The notes: generated by a model from the letters alone, not told the origin. Positions 8,741-17,970 are shown, counted from the first letter of the stretch. The stretch is 64,000 nucleotides of DNA from an uncultured Subdoligranulum sp. (GCA_904374465.1 CAJFFY010000001.1:72550-136549), one strand, 5' to 3'. Numbers and translations: made by a program.

Positions 8741-9754
8741 TTACTCTTTGTTCTGCTTTTGGGAAAGCAGATCATACACGCTGGGAATATGGAGTTGGTA
8801 GAGCAGCAACGCTGCCGCTTTCTTTTTATTTTGCCCTGCCCCGTACAAAAAGTCAAGAGGACTTTCGGGATAGGGCGCCAGTGCTTCCCGCAACGAAGTC
8901 CACGCATAGCGGCGCAAAGCCGCCGGGGCCCGGGCATCCCGCAACTGGTGCATCAAAAAGGTGACAGCCTCGGCCCGGCGCAACGCCCAGAGCGTTTTTT
9001 TCTCCTGTTCCGTACCACGCTTCTGCAGTGCCGCATGCTCCGCCTCCATCCAGATGGACAGCGATTGAATGCGCCCTCGTATCGCTTTTGCTGACTGGCA
9101 CAGGGAGGTACTCTGCCCGCGCTCAAAATGCCGGTACACCGCCTGTGGCAGATACACGGCGCGGGCCGTACGCATGTACACCTGCATGTTGAAGATAAAG
9201 TCTTCCAACCCATAGCGGCAGCGCTCATCAAACCAAAGGTTTTGCAACAGGTCCCGGCGGTACAAGGCATTCCATACAAACTGAGGACCGCTGTTTTTCA
9301 GAAATGCCGCATACCCATCCTTCTGCAGGTTGCAGGCTACGCCCGCATCGTGGGGCAGTTCCCGAAAGGTTCCGTCCTGTTGTTCCCGCAACAATTCGTA
9401 ATCAGCGCGCACCACATCACATTGCTTGGACTCTGCCATATGGAGGAGCAGTGGCAATGCCCCGGGCAGCAGAACATCGTCATCATCGCAAAACCCGATA
9501 TAGGTTCCGGTTGCCGCGCTGAGCCCGCGGTTCCTGGCTGCGCAGATACCCGCATTCTTTTGGGTGATCACCCGGACCCGTGCATCCTGACGGGATATTT
9601 CATGACAAGCGGCGGCTGTCCCATCGGTGGAGCCATCATCCACCAATATAAGTTCGAGTCCTTCCACATCCTGCGCCAAAATAGAGGCCGCTGCAGCTCG
9701 CAGCGTAGATTCTGCGTTAAAGAGCGGTACAATCAGGCTGATCCGTGTTCCCAC
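8741..9754 (-). CDS. family 2 glycosyltransferase
   Basis: A 337-residue GT-A fold family 2 glycosyltransferase. The nucleotide-binding VDDGSTDGT begins at residue 38 and the metal-binding DDDD at 90-93, within GFCDDDDVLLPG. It starts at GTG 9754, behind an AAGG sequence 12 bases away, and lies nine bases after the HAD-domain gene. There is no obvious membrane segment, so it probably works at the inner face of the membrane on a lipid-linked acceptor. Its donor and linkage cannot be read from the sequence. Confidence 0.88.
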   Translation of the reverse strand: MGTRISLIVPLFNAESTLRAAAASILAQDVEGLELILVDDGSTDGTAAACHEISRQDARVRVITQKNAGICAARNRGLSAATGTYIGFCDDDDVLLPGALPLLLHMAESKQCDVVRADYELLREQQDGTFRELPHDAGVACNLQKDGYAAFLKNSGPQFVWNALYRRDLLQNLWFDERCRYGLEDFIFNMQVYMRTARAVYLPQAVYRHFERGQSTSLCQSAKAIRGRIQSLSIWMEAEHAALQKRGTEQEKKTLWALRRAEAVTFLMHQLRDARAPAALRRYAWTSLREALAPYPESPLDFLYGAGQNKKKAAALLLYQLHIPSVYDLLSQKQNKE

Positions 9755-9763
9755 GCTGCGTTC

Positions 9764-11512
9764 TTACCTTTCCTTTTGTTTTTTCATGCCAAGGTACAAC
9801 CGCCCGTATGGCAACGGTCCCGGCAAAAGTTTTTGCAAAAAGCCGATCTTCCAGCGGGACTCTGCCAAATCCCGTTTCATCTCCACCGGATGGAAGATAT
9901 AGTGCCGCAGTTTTTTGGGGTCTGCCAGGGTGTATGTTCCGCCATCTTCCACCTGGATTCTTCCCAAAAATGCGACTTGGGACTTTCTGGGGCAACGCAC
10001 CATCCGCAAAAAGGGCATTATAGCCGCTACGGCAGAAATGCGCATCCCCGACAGGGCACTGTTCTGCCATTCTTCGGCGAAGCGAAGCGCCCCGCGCTGC
10101 AACTCATCGATACGCTTTTCCCGGTTCTGTGGCTGCTGGCATACGCAAACCGTCTGCCCAAGCTGTCTATAGCCAACCGTCGCTCCCACGTCCTGCGAAA
10201 TCATCCGTTCCAGCATAGGCTGCCCTACCCAATACAGACAGGCATCCGCGCCTTGCAAAGAAAGAAATACCGAGGTTTCCTCTTCAGAAAAACGTTCCCT
10301 CAGCCGTGCATCCCCGGAGAGTTGCAATCCATATAAAGAAACTCCCAGCAGTTTCTGCAGAAGGAACTGGGTCGTTCCCCCGCTGCCAATATCCACAAGA
10401 ATATCTCCGGCCCGCAAACCGCTTTGGCGCAAATACGCCAAGGCCAGTGTTGCCTCCCGGGGCGGTTGCAGCGCATCCAGCAGAGCGGGCAATGCCTCTT
10501 GCCCTTCCTTTGTTTTGAGCATATAGGTTTTCTGCCGATATGCTTCCGGACAGGAAGCACCACAATAGTCTGCAATCTGCTGTCCGGTCAACCGTTGCCG
10601 CGGCAATGCGGCCGCCACCAGTTCCTTTTCGTTTTGTGCCAGCAGGCAAGGACACAGACTGCGTCGGGACACCTCCAGATATTTTGTTTCTTCCTGTGGA
10701 TACATGCGGTGGTAGATTTCCCGTGTCAGATACATGTCCCGTGCCAGGAAAAACAGCCCCGCCTCCGGATGTTCCTCTCTGCGCGCATGAATCCACTGGC
10801 AAAAAGCCACTTCCAAAGCGCCCAGCAAGGTGAATCCAAGCCGGTCTCCCCAACCGGATACAAACGCTTCATGATTGGCGGTAAAAGCCTGGACCGCGCT
10901 GTCCGGAAAAGCGGTTTCCGGCGGCGGTTCCGTTGGCAGATGCCAGGAGCGAATTCCAGCCAAAGCAGCGCCTGTAACGTCGGCACGCCAGCTGTCCCCC
11001 ACAAACAGAACGTCTCCGCACTTGAACCCGGTTTCCCGCAAAAAACGCCGAAACAACGCCCCGCTGCGTTTCTGTACGCCATAGGCGCTGGAAACGAATC
11101 CCCCGTCAAAAGGCGGGTAACCGCATCGGTCCAACATAGCAGCAATCTGCTCAGGCGGCAGATACATATCGGAAATATAGTACACGCGCTTACCCTGCGC
11201 TCGCAACAACCGGACGGCTTCCTGCACAGGCGTATAGGGGACGACCACTTTATTCTCCCAGGCACATTCTTCTGCCGGATCGAATTTTTCCATGCCGGGT
11301 TGGGCATAAATCTGCGGCAAAGTAATTTCACCCGTGTTCTGCGCACGGGCTGCCTGTTCGGCGCAGACACGTGCCCGAGCAAAATCTGTTCCCTGCAGCA
11401 AAAACACATCGGTAGGCTTGGCAACGTCCCGTTTGATCAACGTATCAAACACGTCGAATGCCACTGCCGGATACGGCGCCGCCAACCGTACAATCGTATT
11501 GGTAATATTCAT
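9764..11512 (-). CDS. HAD-family hydrolase-like protein with large C-terminal domain
   Basis: A 582-residue protein with an N-terminal HAD-type phosphatase domain. The nucleophile motif DVFDT is at residues 20-24, SDMYLP at 114-119, and the acidic motif GDSWRAD at 172-178, so the active site looks intact. The remaining 350 or so residues form a domain I cannot assign, with a DIGSGGTT loop near residue 405 that resembles a phosphate- or nucleotide-binding turn. Such two-part HAD proteins are common in surface-polysaccharide loci of gut Firmicutes. The ATG start overlaps the upstream GT2 stop by four bases. It probably acts on a phosphorylated glycan or glycerol-phosphate intermediate; that is inference. 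Confidence 0.75.
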   Translation of the reverse strand: MNITNTIVRLAAPYPAVAFDVFDTLIKRDVAKPTDVFLLQGTDFARARVCAEQAARAQNTGEITLPQIYAQPGMEKFDPAEECAWENKVVVPYTPVQEAVRLLRAQGKRVYYISDMYLPPEQIAAMLDRCGYPPFDGGFVSSAYGVQKRSGALFRRFLRETGFKCGDVLFVGDSWRADVTGAALAGIRSWHLPTEPPPETAFPDSAVQAFTANHEAFVSGWGDRLGFTLLGALEVAFCQWIHARREEHPEAGLFFLARDMYLTREIYHRMYPQEETKYLEVSRRSLCPCLLAQNEKELVAAALPRQRLTGQQIADYCGASCPEAYRQKTYMLKTKEGQEALPALLDALQPPREATLALAYLRQSGLRAGDILVDIGSGGTTQFLLQKLLGVSLYGLQLSGDARLRERFSEEETSVFLSLQGADACLYWVGQPMLERMISQDVGATVGYRQLGQTVCVCQQPQNREKRIDELQRGALRFAEEWQNSALSGMRISAVAAIMPFLRMVRCPRKSQVAFLGRIQVEDGGTYTLADPKKLRHYIFHPVEMKRDLAESRWKIGFLQKLLPGPLPYGRLYLGMKKQKER

Positions 11513-12402
11513 GGCAAATAGGCAATTTGGGGCGCGAACCGCACCCCTGCAGCAAACCCTTTCCATATAATCGCGATACGGGCCAGTCGCTTTCCGCGGG
11601 GATCCCGCAGCACCTGCACTGTATGCCAAAAATCTTTGGCCAGAAGCCAAAGCCAGCCCTTCCAACCTTCCCGGCGGTACAGCACCACATCGTTACGGTA
11701 AAAATACCGGTACCTGTCCCAGCGGGTGGGTACGTCGGTCGCAATATTTACCGTCCCCGGATTTTTCATGGCATGAATCACACGGCTGGCCGGTACAACA
11801 TAGCAGGGTTCTTCCCGGGAAATCCGCCGGGTATATTCCCAGTCATCCGACCAGATAAAAAACTCCGCAATGGGCAGTCCCTTATTGCGCACAATTCGCG
11901 TGGGCAAAAACAGTGAGACAAAGCTGGCCATTACCGCGGGGATAGCCTCCCCCTCGAACCCATCCAGATCGCGATAGGGCGTCACACGCTGAAGATTCAT
12001 GGGTTGATCCGTCCCATCCGGCGCCAAGGCCCGGCTGGAAAGCCAACCATACTTTCCCTGCAACAACGTATCGGCTTCCAGAAACCGGGCCAGCGCATCC
12101 GGCTCCGGAATGGTATCATCGTCCATCAGCCACAGCGCATCATATCCTGCTGCAGCCGCCTGGCGGATGCCATAGCAGAAGCCCCCGGCGCCGCCCAGGT
12201 TCTTGCCTGTGTTGCGATACTCCAGGCCGGGAATCTCCATTCGGCAGATGGCCTCCCCGGTTCCGTCGGTACTGGCATTGTCGATAACCCAAATGGAGGA
12301 AAGTTCCGCCGTCTGGACTTTCAAAGCTTCCAGACATTGCCGTAACAGCGGCAGGCGATTATAGGTAACCACAACGGCTGCAATTTTCTGTTGCTTACTC
12401 AT
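11509..12402 (-). CDS. family 2 glycosyltransferase (GlfT/rhamnosyltransferase-like)
   Basis: A 297-residue GT2 enzyme. It has VVVTYNR at the N-terminus, VIDNASTDGT at 39-48, KNLGGAGGF at about 67-75 and the metal-binding DDD at 94-96. The NLGGAGGF turn is characteristic of the galactofuranosyl- and rhamnosyltransferase branch of GT2. Its start overlaps the DUF4422 gene by eight bases and its stop overlaps the HAD gene by four, so it is part of a coupled chain. A galactofuranose or rhamnose donor is a reasonable guess, but no glf or rml gene lies in the window. Confidence 0.87.
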   Translation of the reverse strand: MSKQQKIAAVVVTYNRLPLLRQCLEALKVQTAELSSIWVIDNASTDGTGEAICRMEIPGLEYRNTGKNLGGAGGFCYGIRQAAAAGYDALWLMDDDTIPEPDALARFLEADTLLQGKYGWLSSRALAPDGTDQPMNLQRVTPYRDLDGFEGEAIPAVMASFVSLFLPTRIVRNKGLPIAEFFIWSDDWEYTRRISREEPCYVVPASRVIHAMKNPGTVNIATDVPTRWDRYRYFYRNDVVLYRREGWKGWLWLLAKDFWHTVQVLRDPRGKRLARIAIIWKGFAAGVRFAPQIAYLP

Positions 12403-13165
12403 GATTGTTGGGGATAAACTTCCGTTTTACAAAAGAGAATCCTTTGTGGAGCCAATTCTGGTGTTCCATATATACGATATCCAATTCCTCGTAGCTGATA
12501 TTGTTGGTGGTCAGCCAAGCATCCAGCAGGCGCTCGCTGACAAAACCGAACACCCTCTTGTCGTTGTCCGAATAGCCGGTCATATCCAGTTCCTTTTCCA
12601 GTTCAAACAAGATATCAAACAACCACGTGCAATAATGGCAAAGCAATTCCCGCTTCATCACGAACATATTAAAGTGATGACCATGGGTCTTGGACATATA
12701 CAGATCATAGGCCGGCAGATACTCCGGACATTTCCGGGCGATAATCTGCCGCGTCACCGTAAGATCCTGTTTGTGATGGGCATGGATGTACTGGGTATAG
12801 TTGGTTTCGATAAAATAGTGGCGCTCTTTGGGCAGAATCACATTGGTCGTTGCCAAAAGGGCACTGAGTTCCTCGTGACCGATCACACGGTCCTTTTTGG
12901 GCGCAAACACCGATTTTTTACGGCTGGCAAAATAACGCCGGTAATGCACGATTCCAATATAGTCCGAATCGATATTGTGGGCAGCCCAATACAACCCCGT
13001 CAACTCGCAAAAATTTGCGTTGCGCTCCGAGATGTTCTCCCCCGTATCATCCCCGATGTAACCGATGGCCGGATGCACCGCGTGCCCCATCTGTACCGGA
13101 AGATACATGGGATCATCCGGCACCCAGTAGGGTTTATGTGTAGCTATAATAATGGTCGTTTGCAA
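12395..13165 (-). CDS. DUF4422 glycosyltransferase-like protein
   Basis: A 256-residue DUF4422 protein, a family found in capsule and exopolysaccharide loci and thought to be glycosyltransferases. Typical features are the N-terminal IIIATHKP, the GENISERN stretch near residue 43, ELTGLYWAAHN near 54, and the block IGIVHYRRYF near 70. The start is TTG at 13165, with GGGGAG six bases upstream. It is the first gene of the eight-gene polysaccharide operon and lies about 75 bases behind the promoter at 13237-13264. Its donor sugar is unknown. Confidence 0.85.
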   Translation of the reverse strand: MQTTIIIATHKPYWVPDDPMYLPVQMGHAVHPAIGYIGDDTGENISERNANFCELTGLYWAAHNIDSDYIGIVHYRRYFASRKKSVFAPKKDRVIGHEELSALLATTNVILPKERHYFIETNYTQYIHAHHKQDLTVTRQIIARKCPEYLPAYDLYMSKTHGHHFNMFVMKRELLCHYCTWLFDILFELEKELDMTGYSDNDKRVFGFVSERLLDAWLTTNNISYEELDIVYMEHQNWLHKGFSFVKRKFIPNNHE

Positions 13166-13236
13166 AGTGGTCTCCCCGCTTCGTGTTGGCGGAGCATATC
13201 GTCCCCGCCGCCTTGCTATCCTTATACTCAGAATTT

Positions 13237-13264
13237 AGTATAGCGCTTTTTCGCCAGAATACAA
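13237..13264 (-). promoter_or_regulatory. promoter for the polysaccharide operon
   Basis: Minus-strand TTGTAT (13259-13264), 16 bases, then TATACT (13237-13242). It gives a leader of about 65 bases to the DUF4422 start. No other promoter-like sequence was seen inside the tightly packed operon, so all eight genes may depend on this one. Confidence 0.65.
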
Positions 13265-13284
13265 GTTACAGAACGGTAACCGGG

Positions 13285-15174
13285 TCATTCCCCGTCTGCT
13301 TCCATTTTTTCCTGCTCTTCTGCCAACTTTTCCCACTCATCGTACAGTTCCTGCTGGTGGAAACGCGTATCGTCCAACTCATCACATTTCTCACGCAGCA
13401 GCAGATGATCACGCAGCACCTCCGGATCATTGATCTCGTTTTCCAACTCGACAATGTGTGCCCCCAGCTCCTCAATCTCCTGCTCCACCGCTTTCAGGCG
13501 ATTGCGCACTTCGGCACGACGGCGGCGCTGTTCTTTGCCGTATGCCTGCTTTTTCCCGGTTTCTTCTGTGGAAACGGGTTCCGCAGATTTCACCGCATTC
13601 CGGTTTTTCAGCGCTGAAAAATCGGGATAGAAGGTTGCCTTGCCGTCCTCCAGATACAGAATCGGGCAAGCCAGGGTCTGCATCAGATAGCGATCATGGG
13701 TCACCAGCAGCAAGGTGCCGGTGTAAGCCTTCAACGCCTGTGTCAGGCTTTCCCGCATATAAATGTCCAGATGGTTGGTTGGTTCGTCCAGGAACAACAG
13801 GTTGGGACGTTCCAGTGCCAGCTCCGCAAAGCGCAGCCGTGCCAGCTCTCCGCCCGAAAGCAGCGCACAATCTTTGAAGACATCTTCGCCGCGGTATCCA
13901 AAACGTGCCAGATGGCTGCGTACTTCCAGCTCGGTAAAGCGCGGATACTGATTCCAGATCGCATCAATCACCCGACCGGCACGCCGTGCCTGCTGCTGGG
14001 TAAAAATACCCGGCTTGGCACCGCTTCCCAGCCGCACCATACCGCCGGAAGGACGTCGTTTTCCGTCCAACACCTGAAGCAAGGTGGATTTTCCCGTCCC
14101 ATTTGGACCCGCAATCACCAACTTGTCCCCACGGTGCACCGTATAATCCAGATTATCGATCAGGGTGCGTTCTCCAATACGTACCGTGAGATTTTTCATG
14201 ATAACCAGTTCGTCATACGGCTCGATGTCGTATTCAAAGCGGAAATTCAGTTCCCATGCCTCAGCGGTAGGCGCCTCCACAATCTCCAGCTTTTCCAGCT
14301 GTTTTCGGCGGCTCTGGGCCATTTTTGTGGTGGATGCACGCACCAGATTCCGGTCAATGTAATCCTGCAGTTTGGCGGCCTTTTCCACCGCAGCATCATG
14401 CATTTTCTGCTGGCGTTCATCGGCCGCTTCCCTCTGCGGCAGATACGCCGAGTAATTGCCGCGGTAGGTTTTGATCGTCTTTCCCCGCAATTCCCAGATC
14501 TTGGTGCACACCGCATCCAGAAAATAACGGTCATGGCTGACCACCAGTACTGCACCGCGGTAGGTTTTAAGATAATTTTCCAGCCAATCCATCGTTTCAA
14601 TATCCAGATGGTTGGTAGGTTCATCCAGAATCAACAGATCCGGCCGTTCCAGCAACAATCTGGCCAGACGCAGGCGTGTCTGTTCCCCACCGGAAAGGAC
14701 TCCTGCCGATTTTTCCCATGTGGGGGCTGGGAACCCCATGCCATTCAACACCTTCTTGATTTGGGTGTCCATCTGGTACCCATCCATGGCATCAATAATG
14801 GCATTGCAGTGGGTGATCTGTTCCTGAATCTGTGCATCCTGTGGGCGATCCGCCAGGGCCTTTTGCAACGTTTCCAATTGCTGCATAGCCTGCAGCGCCG
14901 GCGCAAAAGCCAGTTTCATCGTATCATATACGGTCAGAGCCGGATCCAAGTGGGCATTTTGTTCCAGATAGCCGCAGGTCACCCCATTGCCGAATGCTGC
15001 GTTTCCTGTATCCGGAAGGCTTTCCCCATACAAGATGCGCAGCAAAGTAGTCTTTCCCGTACCGTTGGCACCGATAATTCCGATCCGATCTCCGCGCTCC
15101 ACGCCGGCATTTACATTTTGCAGGACTTCATGTTCCCCAAAGCTCTTTCCCAGTTCTTGCAGTTCCAGCAGCAT
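13285..15174 (-). CDS. ABC-F family ATPase with C-terminal coiled coil
   Basis: A 629-residue soluble protein with two ABC domains and no membrane segments, so an ABC-F ribosome-associated translation factor rather than a transporter. The first domain has GANGTGKT and LSGGEQTRLRLA. The second has GPNGTGKS and LSGGELARLRFAEL. Both have LDEPTNHLDI-type Walker B motifs. The last 90 residues are charged and predicted coiled coil, as in the Uup/YdiF branch. The start at ATG 15174 follows AAGGAAAG. It could be a housekeeping stalled-ribosome factor or, less likely, an antibiotic-protection protein; the linker between the domains is not long enough to favour the latter clearly. Confidence 0.88.
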   Translation of the reverse strand: MLLELQELGKSFGEHEVLQNVNAGVERGDRIGIIGANGTGKTTLLRILYGESLPDTGNAAFGNGVTCGYLEQNAHLDPALTVYDTMKLAFAPALQAMQQLETLQKALADRPQDAQIQEQITHCNAIIDAMDGYQMDTQIKKVLNGMGFPAPTWEKSAGVLSGGEQTRLRLARLLLERPDLLILDEPTNHLDIETMDWLENYLKTYRGAVLVVSHDRYFLDAVCTKIWELRGKTIKTYRGNYSAYLPQREAADERQQKMHDAAVEKAAKLQDYIDRNLVRASTTKMAQSRRKQLEKLEIVEAPTAEAWELNFRFEYDIEPYDELVIMKNLTVRIGERTLIDNLDYTVHRGDKLVIAGPNGTGKSTLLQVLDGKRRPSGGMVRLGSGAKPGIFTQQQARRAGRVIDAIWNQYPRFTELEVRSHLARFGYRGEDVFKDCALLSGGELARLRFAELALERPNLLFLDEPTNHLDIYMRESLTQALKAYTGTLLLVTHDRYLMQTLACPILYLEDGKATFYPDFSALKNRNAVKSAEPVSTEETGKKQAYGKEQRRRRAEVRNRLKAVEQEIEELGAHIVELENEINDPEVLRDHLLLREKCDELDDTRFHQQELYDEWEKLAEEQEKMEADGE

Positions 15175-15198
15175 AGTGCTTCTTTCCTTTTCCCCTCT

Positions 15199-15233
15199 CA
15201 AAATATGCCGCCGCCTTTCACGAAGGCAGCGGC
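15199..15233 (-). terminator. hairpin between yjjG-type gene and ABC-F gene
   Basis: An 11-bp GC-rich stem (15207-15217 with 15223-15233) is followed on the minus strand by ATATTTT. It lies between the nucleotidase stop and the ABC-F start. The T tract is short, so it may be a partial terminator. Confidence 0.6.
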
Positions 15234-15263
15234 ACTACAGCCTGCCTCCGTTTGGATACGGCC

Positions 15264-16013
15264 TCAGGCCTCGTTGCTATGGCGGCGATTGCGCACGCCA
15301 ATATTTTCCAGTTCTTCCGGCTCCATGACCAAGCGGTACAGTTCCTCATAAGAATGAATTTCATACTTAGGCTGTACGCCGGAGGTGTTCTCTTCATTTT
15401 TGAAATTGACCCAGCAGGTATCCAGACCGGCGTTCTGCCCACCCTTAATATCCGCCAGCAGGTCATCCCCCACCATCAGCACACGGCTACGGTTGGTTAT
15501 GCCCAAATCCTTGAGAACATATTCAAACAATTTAGCAGATGGCTTGGCCGCTCCGATTTTTTCGGAGATATATACGCCATCCATGTAGCGTTCCACGCCG
15601 GATTCCCGGATTCGTGCCTGCTGCACCACCGCCGCACCGTTGGAAACGCTGGCCAGCGTGGCCACCTCGCCCAGTTCCTCCAACGCAGTGAGTGCGCCGG
15701 GAATCACATCCGCATGAGTTGCCAGCAGTTCTTCATACCGATCGTTCATGGCATGGCTTTTTCCATTGTCCGGCAGATGCATGGCCTGCATAAACCGGGG
15801 AAAGCGCGTCTGAAACAGTTTTGCCTTGCTCAATTTGCCCTTGGCCAAAGCATCCCATAACTCCCGGTTCACCATGTGATAGGTATCACATGCCTGGGCA
15901 TCGTGGGGAAGCTCATATTCTTCCAGCATGGCCGTCAATGCCTGCCGCTCAGCGGCATCAAAATCCAGCAATGTGTTGTCAACGTCCAACAGGACGCATG
16001 TATAAATTGCCAT
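15264..16013 (-). CDS. HAD-family nucleotidase, YjjG type
   Basis: A 249-residue HAD phosphatase. The nucleophile motif DVDNTLLDFD is at residues 10-19, a serine-containing SVSNGA loop lies near 125, the KPS lysine motif near 155, and GDDLLADIKGG near 186. The overall layout matches the YjjG/YfnB noncanonical pyrimidine nucleotidases, which dephosphorylate 5'-nucleotides such as dUMP and oxidised analogues in the cytoplasm. TAGGAG precedes the ATG. It lies alone between the SGNH-like gene and the ABC-F gene; a short hairpin without a T tract stands just upstream at about 16032-16049. A general phosphatase of another substrate range is possible. Confidence 0.82.
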   Translation of the reverse strand: MAIYTCVLLDVDNTLLDFDAAERQALTAMLEEYELPHDAQACDTYHMVNRELWDALAKGKLSKAKLFQTRFPRFMQAMHLPDNGKSHAMNDRYEELLATHADVIPGALTALEELGEVATLASVSNGAAVVQQARIRESGVERYMDGVYISEKIGAAKPSAKLFEYVLKDLGITNRSRVLMVGDDLLADIKGGQNAGLDTCWVNFKNEENTSGVQPKYEIHSYEELYRLVMEPEELENIGVRNRRHSNEA

Positions 16014-16061
16014 CGATTGCTCCTAACTACTCTGCGCATGGTTCCATGCGCCACACATCAT

Positions 16062-17762
16062 TTATCCTTCGCTCTGGCTTGCAGGTGCGGGCGTTGCCGT
16101 CGGCACAGGGGTCGGCGAAGGGGTGGGGGCCGGCGTCGGTGTCGGCGCCGCGGACACCTGCAGTTCAAAAACTGCTTCCGCCCCATTGTTCTTGGCGCGC
16201 AAGTGATAGGTTCCCTCCTGATTGGCCGTAAAGGTAACCTGATCACCGGTCGCAGTCCAGGAAGTTTCGTCGCAGCTCCAGGTCACATCTCCGTTCTTGT
16301 TCTGTACATTCGCATTGAGCGTCGTACTGTTTCCTGCGGTGATGGTGGAGGTCCCGCTGATGCTGATCGCTGTGGGATCAGACTGCACCGTGACGGTTAT
16401 CTGAGCCGTAGAGAAGGTCCCATTGATTTCAATCCCCGCGCGTACCACGTAGCTGCCCGCATCGGAGGGTGTAAAGGTAAAGGTGCCACCATTCATCTCC
16501 ATCTCATCGTTAACCGACCACTGAACATTGCTGTTGTCGTAGCTCTTGCCGCCCAGTTTCACCGTCGCGGTAATGGAAAGGGACTCGCCCTTTTTGATAG
16601 TGGTATCCCCACGGTCCAACGTCAGTTCCACTCGTGCGTCGTTGAACATCGCAGTCACCGAGATATCTTTGGTCACAATATCGTAGCGGGTTGCATCGGT
16701 AACGCCGTCACTCCATTTGTAAAAGGTGTACCCTTCTGCCGCCACCGCCGTGACACTCACCTTGGAGCCGGAAGTGGTCTGTACCTCCAGGCTGGAAACA
16801 CCCGTTTGGCCGTTTCCGGTGAGGGAGCCTTTTGCCGCATCTTCCACCGCGTAGCTGGCCGTCAATTTGGATGGCGTCGCGGTAGGCGTAGGCGTGCTGC
16901 TGGTTCCACCGGAGGCTTGTGCCGCACGTTTGGGCACATCGTTGGTATCCGGGCGTGTATCCTCCGTCTGGTAGGCGTGGGATTTCACATACTCAAGGAA
17001 GGTATTGGCACCGGCGGCATTCAGTGTACCCGTCCCGGAATCCAGATAGCTGCTTTCTGCATACCCTTTGTCGCCCTTCAGCACCTCTGCACTGTTGAGA
17101 TACTTAAACTCCATATCATTGCAGGCAACTGCAATGGCCTGATTGAACTGATCGATCAAGGTCTGGGTTTGTGCAGCATTTTCAGAATCCTGATCCACCG
17201 GCGGGATGGCACAGGCAATCACATCGCAATAAGAATAGGAATTTTTGATGTTTTGCAACGCCTGCTTATAATCACTGATAAACTCATCCACCGTGACGGA
17301 ACCGTCCACATCGTTGCTGCCGATGAGCACGTAAACCCGCCGCGCCTTCATTTTGGCAATGGCCTGCGGGATGGTGTAGGTGTTGTTGTCATCCTCAAAA
17401 GCTACGCAACTTTCTTTCAGGAAGTTGGAGATTTTCAGATCTTCTTTGCCTGCATATTGGTCCAGTGAGATCCGTCCGTCCTTCTGCAGCGCCAGCGCGG
17501 TCTTATCCCCCACAAACAGGCTCTCGGTTATGTAGGTGTCATCGGCAGAGTTTTCTGTCAGAACGGCCCCCAGACTGGTATCAACCGGATATTGATCGGG
17601 GTCGTAGCCATCCCCGGACCCGAACAGCGAAAGACTTTGGGGCAAAATCCATGCCACCACAAAGCTGAGCACAACCGCCAACACACACAGGGCGATCACT
17701 AGGCAAGCTTTGCGCTGCACGGGGCTAAAACCGGATCGGACACGGGATTCTTTACGGTTCAT
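16062..17762 (-). CDS. membrane-anchored SGNH-hydrolase-like protein with Ig-like domains, probably inactive
   Basis: A 566-residue surface protein starting at ATG 17762 behind AGGAGG. Residues about 19-40 form a single membrane anchor. The next 230 residues resemble the SGNH/GDSL fold seen beside cell-wall acyltransferase genes. Block I reads FVGDK at 83-87 where active enzymes have GDS, and block III GSND is present at 148-151. The usual DxxH region reads SGTGTLNAAG (242-251), without the histidine. The catalytic serine and histidine are thus both missing. After a Ser/Thr/Pro linker come a Listeria-Bacteroides-like repeat (GYTFYKWSDG), Ig-like repeats (about 395-535) and a TPTPAP-rich C-terminus. 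It is probably a wall-glycan binding or scaffolding protein rather than an esterase. Confidence 0.75.
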   Translation of the reverse strand: MNRKESRVRSGFSPVQRKACLVIALCVLAVVLSFVVAWILPQSLSLFGSGDGYDPDQYPVDTSLGAVLTENSADDTYITESLFVGDKTALALQKDGRISLDQYAGKEDLKISNFLKESCVAFEDDNNTYTIPQAIAKMKARRVYVLIGSNDVDGSVTVDEFISDYKQALQNIKNSYSYCDVIACAIPPVDQDSENAAQTQTLIDQFNQAIAVACNDMEFKYLNSAEVLKGDKGYAESSYLDSGTGTLNAAGANTFLEYVKSHAYQTEDTRPDTNDVPKRAAQASGGTSSTPTPTATPSKLTASYAVEDAAKGSLTGNGQTGVSSLEVQTTSGSKVSVTAVAAEGYTFYKWSDGVTDATRYDIVTKDISVTAMFNDARVELTLDRGDTTIKKGESLSITATVKLGGKSYDNSNVQWSVNDEMEMNGGTFTFTPSDAGSYVVRAGIEINGTFSTAQITVTVQSDPTAISISGTSTITAGNSTTLNANVQNKNGDVTWSCDETSWTATGDQVTFTANQEGTYHLRAKNNGAEAVFELQVSAAPTPTPAPTPSPTPVPTATPAPASQSEG

Positions 17763-17835
17763 CGTAAACGGTGACCTCCTTATGGAAAAGGCGAAGGCGA
17801 CCCGTGGCCACACCCCACCTAGTATAAACAAAGTT

Positions 17836-17841
17836 ATTATA
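17836..17841 (-). promoter_or_regulatory. -10 box for the SGNH-like gene
   Basis: A perfect minus-strand TATAAT stands about 75 bases upstream of the ATG. No good -35 is visible at 16-18 bases; TATTCA is the nearest. Confidence 0.45.
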
Positions 17842-17903
17842 GCATAAATCGCATGGTTTGAATATGCTTTTTTGAAAAATATAACGTATTACAAAAGATT
17901 AAC

Positions 17904-17940
17904 AAAAAAATCCCGGCTGTCAAATCCAGCCGGGATTTTT
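17904..17940 (-). terminator. terminator of the TrpXYZ-type transporter operon
   Basis: A 14-bp stem (17906-17919 with 17927-17940) containing CCCGGCTG is followed by T residues on the minus strand, 30 bases past the ATPase stop. Confidence 0.9.
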
Positions 17941-17970
17941 CACTTTCTCCGGGATGCTGTGCAACAGAAA

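Noticed and set aside
16081..16152. Short tandem repeat or CRISPR-like array
   Set aside because: The repetition is the codons for the TPTPAP-rich tail of the SGNH-like protein, not spaced repeats.
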